From contig NZ_CP128846.1 in the NCBI RefSeq assembly GCF_030388665.1, positions 558,001 through 622,000 on the forward strand: a stretch of 64,000 nucleotides of DNA. The letters run 5' to 3'. This stretch comes from Streptomyces flavofungini. GTDB taxonomy: Bacteria > Actinomycetota > Actinomycetes > Streptomycetales > Streptomycetaceae. Within the stretch, counting starts at the first letter, position 1. Every line of letters starts with the position of its first letter. The position numbers and the translations under genes are program-made. Shown one piece after another: positions 18,185 through 26,162 of the stretch. The notes beneath the pieces are model-generated. The model was not told the origin of the DNA and made no database searches. It was given only the letters and a program-made list of their open reading frames with translations.

Positions 18185-18484
18185 ATGTTCGACAAAATCC
18201 GTAAGCGCTGGCATCGGAGCGCGTCGACGGACCCGGCAGCCCCCACTGGGGTCGCCGAGAAGCAGCGCCCGCACAATCTCTTCGAGGCCGCCGCCGTCTA
18301 TGTGGCGGCGTGTGCCGAGGACGACCAGGAGGGCGTCGACGAGGCCGCGGGCTGGGTGTCTCCGGAGGCGCTGTCCTTCGGGGTGAACGAACTCGCCTGT
18401 CGAGCCGTCATCGCTCTCGCGCGGGAGCGCGACGAGTCTCCGCGCGATGTGGCGCGTACGCTCCTCGGCCTGCCTGCCGCCTGA
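18185..18484 (+). CDS. Small Streptomyces hypothetical protein
   Basis: A 99-residue protein starting MFDKIRKRWHRSAS, with an otherwise helical, acidic core (HNLFEAAAVYVAACAEDDQEGVDEAAGWVSPEALSFGVNELACRAVIALARERDE). No recognised domain. Its 3' end overlaps the convergent zinc-ribbon gene by 77 bp. Codon use is normal high-GC, so it is probably genuine. It is plausible as a small regulator but no role can be assigned. Confidence 0.55.
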   Translation: MFDKIRKRWHRSASTDPAAPTGVAEKQRPHNLFEAAAVYVAACAEDDQEGVDEAAGWVSPEALSFGVNELACRAVIALARERDESPRDVARTLLGLPAA

Positions 18485-18830
18485 CGTCGACGTGCGTCGG
18501 GTCCGGGCACACGAGTGCCACACCGACGGGGATCGCTGAATCAGCGGCGTGCAGCAGGCGTTCGCGAACCTCTCGGGGCGTGCGGGGCCGGAAGCCGGGC
18601 CCGCAGCCGCAGCAGTCCTGCCGAAAGCGCACACCGGCGATCAGGAGGACCGCGAGGGCGCGCCACGCGGCGGTGTCCCGGCGCTTGGGCACCGCGAGGG
18701 CGGTGCCCGCGTCGAGCAGTGGGTGAGCGCACCGCGGACAGACGTCGTGGCGCACCCGTGCGAAGTCGGTCGGTTTCTTGAAGGACGCGCGGCACGGCAG
18801 ACAGACGAAGTGTGATCTGGCGCTGGGCAT
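18408..18830 (-). CDS. Small zinc-ribbon protein
   Basis: A 140-residue protein whose N-terminus is MPSARSHFVCLPCRASFK...RHDVCPRCAHPLLDAGTALAVPKRRDTAAWRAL. CxxC and CPRC 22 residues apart form a zinc ribbon followed by a basic helix. Similar short Streptomyces proteins carry this pair at the start. The C-terminal part includes CCGCG and is Arg-rich, perhaps poorly conserved, and overlaps the convergent gene. A nucleic-acid or protein-binding role is only inferred from the ribbon. Confidence 0.6.
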   Translation of the reverse strand: MPSARSHFVCLPCRASFKKPTDFARVRHDVCPRCAHPLLDAGTALAVPKRRDTAAWRALAVLLIAGVRFRQDCCGCGPGFRPRTPREVRERLLHAADSAIPVGVALVCPDPTHVDVRRQAGRGAYAPHRAETRRAPARER

Positions 18831-18962
18831 GACGGGCAGCGTAGGTGGCCGTGTCGTCGGCGCACGAGCGAATTTTCCTGGTCATTCACCCTCGACGGCG
18901 TGTTGACCCAGTGGTTAAGGTGCGCCGACGGAGCAAGCAGGGGCCAGTGATGGGGAGGCAGC

Positions 18963-19886
18963 ATGGCCGCGACGGACGACGCTGTCGCCACCGATGACGA
19001 CGCGCTGTACGTGCTGACGGCGGTCTTGCTGACGCCCGCGAAGTTCCCGAGCGTGCTCGGCGACGACTATCCGGAATCCTGTGCCGCGCTGGGGCTGCCG
19101 CCGCTGGCCGCCGGATACGGACTGGTACTCGGGCAGGACAACAAAGGGGCGCGCTGGACCGTCGTCACCGACGACGTGTCGCTCGTCGCCGTCGCGATCG
19201 CTTCCTGGGACTGCGGCATGGAGTACGACCTGTCGCCCGACGAACGCACCGTGGTCGCGGCGCTGCCCGGCTGGCCCCTCGCGGTGGCGGTGGCGGCACC
19301 CGGCGTGCCCGCGCCGCACGACCCCGATCCGGACCCCGCACAGCCCGACCAGCTCCCGCTCGCCCCGCCCGAGTCGGACGCCTGGGGCCCGGCCCAGCGC
19401 CGTCTGGGCGCCGACGAGATAGCCCTCCAATGGGCCGCGTGGCGCGAGCAGATCGACGACGAGGACTTCGCCACGGGCGCCGTCGCCGAGGAAGACGGCC
19501 CGGCGGACGACACCGGCGCAAGGACCGAGGCCACCGTGGACGGGAACCGGGGCGGGGACGACGCGGGCAGCCCCTCCCGTGCCGGAGGGAGCAGCCCCCA
19601 AGGCTCGGCCTCAGCTCCCTCGACCGGCGTGCGACGGGTCCTCGCCGAAGCCCGTGCGTACGTGGAGACGCCGCCGCCGCTGGGGCGGGTGCGGTCGTCC
19701 TTCGCCTCCGGTGAGGCACGCACGCTGCGCGCCGACGGTCCCGGTTGGTCCATGGTCGCGAGGACCGACGACATCGCGTTCGTGCTGCTCGACGAGGAAC
19801 CAGGAGAGGTGCTGCCGGTCGGGCGGGGGCCGGAGCTCCCGGGGCTGCTCGAAGCGCTCGACAAGATGGCGGTGCGCCCCTCCTGA
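18963..19886 (+). CDS. Hypothetical two-part protein with repeat-derived linker
   Basis: A 307-residue acidic protein. The N-terminal ~160 residues (DALYVLTAVLLTPAKFPSVLGDDYPESCAALGLPPLAAGYGLVLGQDNKGARWTVV...) and the C-terminal ~90 (RRVLAEARAYVETPPPLGRV... ARTDDIAFVLLDEEPGEVLPVGRGPELPGLLEALD) look folded. They are separated by a hydrophilic linker containing SPSRAGGSSPQG, a translation of a short GC-rich hairpin repeat seen in many Streptomyces genes. No domain is recognised. It is probably a cytoplasmic protein of unknown function. Confidence 0.6.
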   Translation: MAATDDAVATDDDALYVLTAVLLTPAKFPSVLGDDYPESCAALGLPPLAAGYGLVLGQDNKGARWTVVTDDVSLVAVAIASWDCGMEYDLSPDERTVVAALPGWPLAVAVAAPGVPAPHDPDPDPAQPDQLPLAPPESDAWGPAQRRLGADEIALQWAAWREQIDDEDFATGAVAEEDGPADDTGARTEATVDGNRGGDDAGSPSRAGGSSPQGSASAPSTGVRRVLAEARAYVETPPPLGRVRSSFASGEARTLRADGPGWSMVARTDDIAFVLLDEEPGEVLPVGRGPELPGLLEALDKMAVRPS

Positions 19887-19972
19887 CGCGGGCGTTCGGC
19901 ACCGCCTCAAGCCGGGTACGGCTCAGATCGCGGCCGGCCCCGGAGAACGCGCTGCTGCGCCATGGCGGCGAC

Positions 19973-20155
19973 TCAGCGGCCCAGCTCCTTGCGGGTGACA
20001 CGACGCAGCCTGCGCCGCTGCCCGGAATCGAGGGTCAGATAGGCCGCGGCCGGGACGCCGACCACGATCAGGAACGCGAGCCACCAGGGCAGCCAGATGA
20101 GCAGGATGAGCCCTGCCGCCACGCCTCCTGCGGCGATCTTCGCCTTCTTCGACAT
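19973..20155 (-). CDS. Small membrane protein
   Basis: A 60-residue protein MSKKAKIAAGGVAAGLILLIWLPWWLAFLIVVGVP... with two hydrophobic helices separated by a PWW turn and a basic tail (SGQRRRLRRVTRKELGR). It has an excellent ribosome-binding site, GAAGGAGGCGACGGAC before the ATG. Function unknown; small two-helix proteins like this often accompany membrane enzymes, and the neighbouring gene upstream of it is a fatty-acid desaturase in the same direction. Confidence 0.7.
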   Translation of the reverse strand: MSKKAKIAAGGVAAGLILLIWLPWWLAFLIVVGVPAAAYLTLDSGQRRRLRRVTRKELGR

Positions 20156-20261
20156 GTCCGTCGCCTCCTTCGCGGCAGGTGCCGCTCTCTGTCTTGAGAA
20201 ACGGGATCGGACCGCGCCCAGTTCCAGGTCGCGACCCTGACTGATCCCTGACGTGCGTCCC

Positions 20262-21326
20262 CTACTCGACCCTGAGTGCCCTCAGCGGTTCGCCCACTTC
20301 GTGCAGGTGGCGAAGCACCTGCCGGTAGGAGTCGACGAGCCCGGTCTCCGCGTAAGACATACCCACAGCATGACAGTGCGCACGGACAAGGGGCTGGGCG
20401 AGCCGCAGGTGCGGTCGGGGCATGCTCGGGAAGAGGTGGTGCTCGATCTGGTAGTTCAGCCCGCCGAGGAACCAGTCGGTGACCGCGCCGCCGCGGATGT
20501 TCCGTGAGGTGAGGACCTGGCGCTTCAGGTGGCCCCACCGCTCGCCGTCCGGGTCGGGCATTTCCATGCCCTTGTGGTTAGGGGCGAAGGCCATGCCCAG
20601 GTGCAGACCGAAGAGGGCCTGGTGGACGGCGGCGAAGGCGATCGCGTGCCCCAGGGGCATGGCCAGCAGCAGGAGCGTCACGTACCCCACGAGGTGGGCG
20701 ACCAGCAGAGGGCCTTCGACGGCTCGTTCCCGTCGGCTCTGGCGGCGCAGGTCACGGAATCCGTAGACCTTCATGGCGATGCCCTGGAGCAACGTCAGAG
20801 GGAAGAACAGCCAGGCCTGATGGCGCGTGAGCCAGCGCCGGAAACCTGCCCGGGGCCCGGTCTGCCGCGCCGTGAACACCAGGATGTCGGCGGCGACGTC
20901 CGGGTCCTTCTCGGTGTGGTTGGGGTTGGCGTGGTGCCGGTTGTGCTTGTCGTTCCACCAGCTCACGCTCATCCCGAGGAGCAGGTTGCCGTGGACAAGG
21001 CCGATGAGGCGCGCCACCGTGCGGTTGTCGGTGATCTGCGAGTGCCCGGCATCGTGCCCGATGAAGGCGGTGCGCGCGCACAGGACGGAGAGCACCGGCG
21101 CGAGCAGCAAGACCCACCAGGTGTGGCCGATGACGAAGAGTCCCGCGCCGACGGCTGCCAAGGCCGCGGCGTTCATGGCTATCCCGCGCGCGTACCAGCC
21201 GGTGCGACGGTCGAGGAGCCCTCCCGTTTTGACGGCTCGCAGGAGTGGTGTGAAGTCGCTTCCGGAGCGGTGGCGGGGGGTGACGCCACCGGGGCGTTCC
21301 ACGACGGCTGCGGCAGCCTGGGCCAT
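20262..21326 (-). CDS. Membrane fatty-acid (acyl) desaturase
   Basis: A 354-residue membrane-bound desaturase of the DesA/linoleoyl-CoA type. The three histidine boxes that hold the di-iron centre are visible: HDAGH (91-95), HNRHH (128-132) and QIEHH (293-297). Four hydrophobic stretches flank them. It introduces a double bond into membrane acyl chains to tune fluidity, using an external reductase and oxygen. The ATG at 21326 has GGAG about 14 nt upstream; the longer reading frame (to 21485) starts in a region unlike desaturases and would overlap the SNF2 gene's promoter side. Confidence 0.9.
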   Translation of the reverse strand: MAQAAAAVVERPGGVTPRHRSGSDFTPLLRAVKTGGLLDRRTGWYARGIAMNAAALAAVGAGLFVIGHTWWVLLLAPVLSVLCARTAFIGHDAGHSQITDNRTVARLIGLVHGNLLLGMSVSWWNDKHNRHHANPNHTEKDPDVAADILVFTARQTGPRAGFRRWLTRHQAWLFFPLTLLQGIAMKVYGFRDLRRQSRRERAVEGPLLVAHLVGYVTLLLLAMPLGHAIAFAAVHQALFGLHLGMAFAPNHKGMEMPDPDGERWGHLKRQVLTSRNIRGGAVTDWFLGGLNYQIEHHLFPSMPRPHLRLAQPLVRAHCHAVGMSYAETGLVDSYRQVLRHLHEVGEPLRALRVE

Positions 21327-21573
21327 GACGAGTTCTCCGGTCTCCTGAGGATGCTCTGACCTCAGGAAACGTACGGATCTGTGACCTTCGGCGACCATGA
21401 CGCCACCCCCCGTGTTCCACCGGGGGCAAACGCCCGGGCACAGGGGTGCTGGGTACACCCCCACAACAGGAGTGGCGAGCATCACAGCACACGAAGCGCC
21501 TCAGGTTGGCAATTCCGAGGTATCTTCGGCCGCTCCCGCCACATTAGTCAAGTTTGAGGAATGCGCCATAGCT

Positions 21574-24447
21574 GTGCACAAGCACTCCGCTGTCAGTCCT
21601 TCCGAGATCGTAGAACTGTCCCGCTGCTCTGTCGTGTTCGTCCCCGGTGACCCCGGGCGCACCGGTCAGGTCGCGTTCTGGCACGCCGACGGCCGTACCC
21701 CACCCGCCTCGGCCGTCGGCGACGTCGGCGAGCTGACCGTCGCCGTGCCCGGTACCGACGGCATCCACCTCGACGTCGTGCCCGCTGCGCTGCTTCCGGT
21801 CGGCACGGCGCTGCCCGTCCTCACCCGCGCACGGGCCGCGTCCGGCGCGCACCCCACCGCCGCCTTCTGGGGCGCGGCGGCCGTACTGGCCCTGCAACTG
21901 GCCGCCCGCGGCCTGTTGTTGCCAGGCCTCACCGACAGTGATCACGACGCCTGGCGTGCGGGCCCGTTGAACGCCGACGACCTGCGACGGCTGCGCGACC
22001 TCGCGGCCTCTATGCCGCCCGCCGCCCATGCCGTTCCTCTCGCCGACCACACGCCACCGCGCCTGCCCGCACCGGAGCGGCTGCTGCACCAGTTCCTGGA
22101 CGCCGTGGCCGACACACTGCCGCGCTCCCCCGCCGCCGCGGCGGCGGCCGGCCAGCCCGCGTTCGCCTCGCCGAAACCCCAGCACCTGCCCGCGCAGCGC
22201 GCCTGGGCCATGGACGTCGCGGCAGGCCACGACGCCGGTGTGCGGGTCTCGCTGCGCGTCGAGGTACCCGGCCTGTTGGCCGACACCTCCACGGAGACCC
22301 GGCTGCCGTTCCGGGCAGTCCTGCAGATCCACAGCGTCAGCGACCCCTCGCTCGTCGCGGACGCCGCCGAAGTGTGGGCCGGTTCCGGCGCCACAGCGGG
22401 CGCGTTCGGGCCGCGTGCCCGCATGGACGCCCTTCTGGCCCTGCGTCGCGCCACGCGCGCGTGGGCGCCGCTCGGGCCGCTGCTCTCGGCATCGGTGCCC
22501 GATGCGGTCGAGCTCGCGGACGAGGACGTCACCGAACTTCTGGGCTCGGGAGCGCGCGTGCTCGCGGCAGCCGGTGTGGGCGTGCACTGGCCCAGGGAAC
22601 TGGCGCGCAGCCTCACCGCCCGTGCGTACATCGGCCCCAAGGAGGCCAAGGGCGGCAAGGGCCCCGACCAGCTCGAGTCGGACACCCCGTCCTACCTCTC
22701 GGCCGACGCGCTCCTCGCCTTCAACTGGCGTTTCGCGCTGGGCGACCAGGAGTTGAGCCGCGAGGAGCTCGACCGGCTCGCGGAGGCCAACCGCCCGGTG
22801 GTGCGCCTGCGGGACCAGTGGGTGCTCATCGACCCCGACGAGGCGCGGCGGGCCCGCGCGCAGCAGGACCACAAGGTCACCCCGATCGACGCCCTGGGCG
22901 CCGCGCTGACCGGCACCACCGAGGTGGACGGCCGCCGGGTCGACGTCGAGCCCACGGGCTGGCTCGCGACCCTGCGGGAGCGCCTTGCGGACCCGGAGGG
23001 CATGGAGCCCGTCGGCCAGCCCGCGGCCCTCGCCGCGGACCTGCGCGACTATCAGCTGCGGGGACTCAACTGGCTTGCCAGGATGACGTCCTTGGGGCTC
23101 GGCGGATGCCTCGCCGACGACATGGGCCTCGGCAAGACCATCACCCTGATCTCGCTGCATCTGCACCGTCAGACCGACGAGGCGACGGCGGGGCCCACGC
23201 TGGTCGTGTGCCCCACCTCCCTCATGGGCAACTGGCAGCGGGAGATCGAGAAGTTCGCGCCCGGCACGGCTGTGCGCCGTTTCCACGGAGCGCAGCGCGG
23301 ACTCGACGACCTGGCGGACGGCGAGTTCGTACTGACCACCTACGGAACGATGCGGCTCGACGCCCACCGGCTCGACGCGGTCAACTGGGGACTGGTCGTC
23401 GCCGACGAGGCACAGCACGTCAAGAACCCGTACTCGGCGACGGCCAAGGAGCTGCGCAGCATCGGCGCCCGCGCGCGCGTGGCGCTCACCGGCACTCCTG
23501 TGGAGAACAACCTCTCCGAGCTGTGGGCGATCCTCGACTGGACGACCCCGGGGCTGCTGGGCAAGCTCGGCACGTTCCGCACCCGTTACGCGCAGGCTGT
23601 CGAGAGCGGATCCGACCCAGCCGCGGCCGAACGGCTCTCCCAACTGGTGCGCCCGTTCCTGCTGCGGCGTCGCAAGTCGGACCCGGGCATCGCCCCCGAG
23701 CTGCCCCCGAAGACGGAGACCGACCGTGCCGTCTCCTTGAGCGCGGAACAGGCGGGCCTCTACGAAGCGGTGGTCCGGGAGACGCTGGCGGAGATCTCCG
23801 GAGCCGACGGCTTCGCCCGCCGCGGTCTCATCGTCAAGCTCCTGACCGGCCTCAAGCAGATCTGCAACCACCCCGCGCAGTACCTCAAGGAGGACAAGCC
23901 GCGCATCACCGGACGCTCCGGAAAGCTGGAGCTCCTGGACGAGTTGCTCGACACCATCCTCTCCGAGGACGCCAGCGTGCTCGTCTTCACTCAGTACGTG
24001 CAGATGGCGCGCCTCATCGAGCAGCATCTGTCGTCCCGCGGCATCCGCTCGCAGTTCCTGCACGGAGGCACCCCGGTCGCCGAGCGCGAGGCGATGGTCC
24101 GGCGCTTCCAGGACGGCGAGGTCCCGGTCTTCCTGCTCTCCCTGAAGGCGGCGGGTACGGGCCTGAACCTCACGCGGGCCGAGCACGTCGTGCACTACGA
24201 CCGCTGGTGGAACCCCGCCGTCGAGGCCCAGGCGACCGACCGCGCCTACCGCATCGGGCAGACCCAGCCCGTGCAGGTGCACCGGCTGATCGCGGAGGGC
24301 ACCATCGAGGACCGCATCGCCGAGATGCTGCTGCGCAAGCGTGAACTCGCCGACGCCGTCCTCGGCTCCGGGGAGGCCGCGCTCACGGAGCTCACGGATG
24401 CCGAGCTGGCAGACCTGGTCGCGCTGCGAGGGGGGACCACGCGATGA
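21574..24447 (+). CDS. SNF2-family helicase/translocase
   Basis: About 957 residues. A long N-terminal region of ~480 residues typical of actinobacterial SNF2 proteins is followed by the ATPase core: LADDMGLGKTITLISLHLH (motif I), VADEAQHVKNP (DEAQ motif II) and LTGTPVENNLSELWAILD (motif III). The second RecA domain has VLVFTQYVQMARLIEQHL, LSLKAAGTGLNLTRAEHVVHYDRWWNPAVEAQATDRAYRIGQ and the closing VHRLIAEGTIEDRI. These ATPases translocate along duplex DNA; partner proteins suggest remodelling or repair. The GTG at 21574 is preferred because homologues begin near SPSEI; an in-frame ATG also exists at 21397. It overlaps the SWIM gene by 4 bp. Confidence 0.85.
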   Translation: MHKHSAVSPSEIVELSRCSVVFVPGDPGRTGQVAFWHADGRTPPASAVGDVGELTVAVPGTDGIHLDVVPAALLPVGTALPVLTRARAASGAHPTAAFWGAAAVLALQLAARGLLLPGLTDSDHDAWRAGPLNADDLRRLRDLAASMPPAAHAVPLADHTPPRLPAPERLLHQFLDAVADTLPRSPAAAAAAGQPAFASPKPQHLPAQRAWAMDVAAGHDAGVRVSLRVEVPGLLADTSTETRLPFRAVLQIHSVSDPSLVADAAEVWAGSGATAGAFGPRARMDALLALRRATRAWAPLGPLLSASVPDAVELADEDVTELLGSGARVLAAAGVGVHWPRELARSLTARAYIGPKEAKGGKGPDQLESDTPSYLSADALLAFNWRFALGDQELSREELDRLAEANRPVVRLRDQWVLIDPDEARRARAQQDHKVTPIDALGAALTGTTEVDGRRVDVEPTGWLATLRERLADPEGMEPVGQPAALAADLRDYQLRGLNWLARMTSLGLGGCLADDMGLGKTITLISLHLHRQTDEATAGPTLVVCPTSLMGNWQREIEKFAPGTAVRRFHGAQRGLDDLADGEFVLTTYGTMRLDAHRLDAVNWGLVVADEAQHVKNPYSATAKELRSIGARARVALTGTPVENNLSELWAILDWTTPGLLGKLGTFRTRYAQAVESGSDPAAAERLSQLVRPFLLRRRKSDPGIAPELPPKTETDRAVSLSAEQAGLYEAVVRETLAEISGADGFARRGLIVKLLTGLKQICNHPAQYLKEDKPRITGRSGKLELLDELLDTILSEDASVLVFTQYVQMARLIEQHLSSRGIRSQFLHGGTPVAEREAMVRRFQDGEVPVFLLSLKAAGTGLNLTRAEHVVHYDRWWNPAVEAQATDRAYRIGQTQPVQVHRLIAEGTIEDRIAEMLLRKRELADAVLGSGEAALTELTDAELADLVALRGGTTR

Positions 24448-25808
24448 GTGACGCGCAGGACGACACGTACGACGAGGCATACGAGAGCAGCAGGATCGAC
24501 GACGGGGGCGACGCATTGAGCGGACACGGCGAATCGACCGGTCAGGACAGCGAGCGGACCTTCGCCGCGATGCCTCCGGCACACGGGCGGGGCTTCGCAC
24601 AGACCTGGTGGGGCCAGGCGTGGCTGAAGGCGTTGGAGGACACGGCGCTCGACCTGCAGCAGCTCAAGACGGGGCGCCGGCTCGCGCGGGCCGGTTCCGT
24701 GGGCGCGGTCTCCGTGCGCCCCGGGCGCATCACCGCGGTCGTGCAGGACAAGGACGGCACACCGCACCGCTCCGACGTGCTGCTCCAGGAACTCAGCGAC
24801 GACGAGTGGGACCGCTTCCTCAGCATGGCCGTCGAGCGGGCCGGACACATCGCCGCGCTCCTCGACCGGGAGATGCCGCCTCACCTGGTCGAGGACGCCG
24901 CGGCCGCCGGCGTCGAACTGCTCCCCGGCATCGGCGATCTGGAGCCGGAGTGCGACTGTGACGCCTGGGACCACTGCGGGCACACGGCCGCGCTGTGCTA
25001 CCAGGTCGCCCGCCTGCTCGACCAGGATCCGTTCGTGCTGCTCCTGATGCGCGGGCGCGGCGAGCGGGAGCTCCTCGACGAGCTGCAAGTCCGCAGCGTC
25101 GCGGAGCAGTCCGCGCCGGACTCCCCGTCGCAGGAGGCGCCCGAGGGCGCCCCAGAGGGCGTGGACGCCGCTGAGGCGTACGCGGACGGCGTCATACTGC
25201 CTCCGCTGCCCGAACCGCCCGCGCTGCCCGCAGAACCCGGCCTGCCGCCTTCCCTGGACACGGAGGTGGAGCCCGCGCCCGGCGTGGACGTCCCCGCGCT
25301 GGAGTTCCTGGCGGCTCGTGCGGCCGCCGAGGCGCACCGGCTGCTCGCCGAAGCGCTCGCACCCGGGCACGCGGAGCACGCCACTGAGCCGGGCCTGACG
25401 CTCGCCGAGGATGCCGTCCGCCTCGCCGCAGCCTCACCGGAACCCGCCGTCGTGGACCGGCTCGCCACGGCCTCGGGCCGCGACCGGGAGGGCCTGGACC
25501 GGGCGGTACGGGCTTGGGAGTACGGCGGGCGTGCCGCACTGGTCGTCCTCGAGGACGAAGGGGCCTTGGAAGCGGATGCGTCGGCCCGCGCGCGTGCCGC
25601 CCTGGACGCGGCCTGGGACACGGGCGAGCGCCCCACGCTGCGCGCGGCCGGCAACCGCTGGACGGTGGCGGGAGGCGACGCACAACTGCGCCACGGGCCC
25701 GACGGACGCTGGTGGCCCTACCGCAAGGAGCGGGGCCGCTGGGTGCCCGCGGGTCCGGCGGCGCACGACCCGGCGACCGCGCTGGCCGCCGTCACCGCGG
25801 GTGAATGA
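24444..25808 (+). CDS. SWIM zinc-finger protein
   Basis: A 454-residue protein. After an acidic start comes GRGFAQTWWGQAWLKALEDTALD, then RLARAGSVGAVSVRPGRITAVVQ. A SWIM motif, CDCDAWDHCGHTAALCYQVARLLDQDPFVLLLMRGR, sits near residues 170-205 with a CxCx(n)CxH metal site. SWIM proteins of this length always accompany SNF2-type helicases in actinobacteria; here the ATGA overlap shows direct coupling. The remaining C-terminal half is Ala/Glu/Pro-rich, and ends in a small conserved piece (LRAAGNRWTVAGGDAQLRHGPDGRWWPYRKERGRWVPAGP). The pair probably acts in DNA transactions. Confidence 0.88.
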   Translation: MSDAQDDTYDEAYESSRIDDGGDALSGHGESTGQDSERTFAAMPPAHGRGFAQTWWGQAWLKALEDTALDLQQLKTGRRLARAGSVGAVSVRPGRITAVVQDKDGTPHRSDVLLQELSDDEWDRFLSMAVERAGHIAALLDREMPPHLVEDAAAAGVELLPGIGDLEPECDCDAWDHCGHTAALCYQVARLLDQDPFVLLLMRGRGERELLDELQVRSVAEQSAPDSPSQEAPEGAPEGVDAAEAYADGVILPPLPEPPALPAEPGLPPSLDTEVEPAPGVDVPALEFLAARAAAEAHRLLAEALAPGHAEHATEPGLTLAEDAVRLAAASPEPAVVDRLATASGRDREGLDRAVRAWEYGGRAALVVLEDEGALEADASARARAALDAAWDTGERPTLRAAGNRWTVAGGDAQLRHGPDGRWWPYRKERGRWVPAGPAAHDPATALAAVTAGE

Positions 25809-25870
25809 CCCGCGCGATGATCGTGGCTGAAAGACAGTCAGCGGCCACCGGCGTGACGGCGGTGGTGACA

Positions 25871-25895
25871 CGTGCGCCGGGAACACCGGCGCACG
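25871..25895. other. Inverted repeat downstream of the SWIM gene
   Basis: A 10-bp stem (CGTGCGCCGG with CCGGCGCACG) closes a GAACA loop 63 bp after the SWIM stop. It could be a first terminator of the SNF2-SWIM unit or a leader structure of the next gene; nothing here decides it. Confidence 0.5.
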
Positions 25896-26030
25896 CACTC
25901 ACCCTGGTCAGCGATTGAGTGCGGTCATGACATCCGGGACCGTGGATCACGCCGGTTCAGTCGTGCGGGTCAAGCCGAAGGGGAGATGACAGGGCGTTGT
26001 GCCCCCGCCACCGCTGATCGCCCCGGTGAC

Positions 26031-26065
26031 GACGGCGCCTCCTGCCCCTCGCGGGAGGCGCCGTC
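26031..26065 (+). terminator. Terminator-like hairpin after the SNF2-SWIM operon
   Basis: A perfect 12-bp stem GACGGCGCCTCC / GGAGGCGCCGTC encloses an 11-nt loop between the SWIM gene and the phytase-like gene. With no T tract it matches the usual Streptomyces terminator shape; it also insulates the downstream promoter region. Confidence 0.65.
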
Positions 26066-26083
26066 GGCGTGTCGCCATGCACC

Positions 26084-26116
26084 GTTCACTCACGATCCCC
26101 CTGGCGTTCGCGACGG
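26084..26116 (+). promoter_or_regulatory. Possible weak PHO box upstream of the phytase-like gene
   Basis: GTTCACTCACG at 26084-26094 and GTTCGCGACGG at 26106-26116 are in register on an 11-nt period with a weaker middle unit. The actinobacterial PhoP operator is built of 11-nt direct repeats starting GTTCACC. The match is partial, so this is a suggestion supported by the downstream gene belonging to a phytase-like family. Confidence 0.3.
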
Positions 26117-26162
26117 CGGCGAAGGGTGGCGCCGTCACCCGAATCCCGCCCCAGGAGGCCTG

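Noticed and set aside
21544..24600. 1018-residue minus-strand frame opposite the SNF2 gene
   Set aside because: Antisense of a clear helicase, without motifs or start signals; a shadow of third-position GC bias.
25810..26030. Possible cyclic-dinucleotide or other riboswitch before the phytase-like gene
   Set aside because: Only simple hairpins could be drawn; conserved riboswitch core elements were not found.
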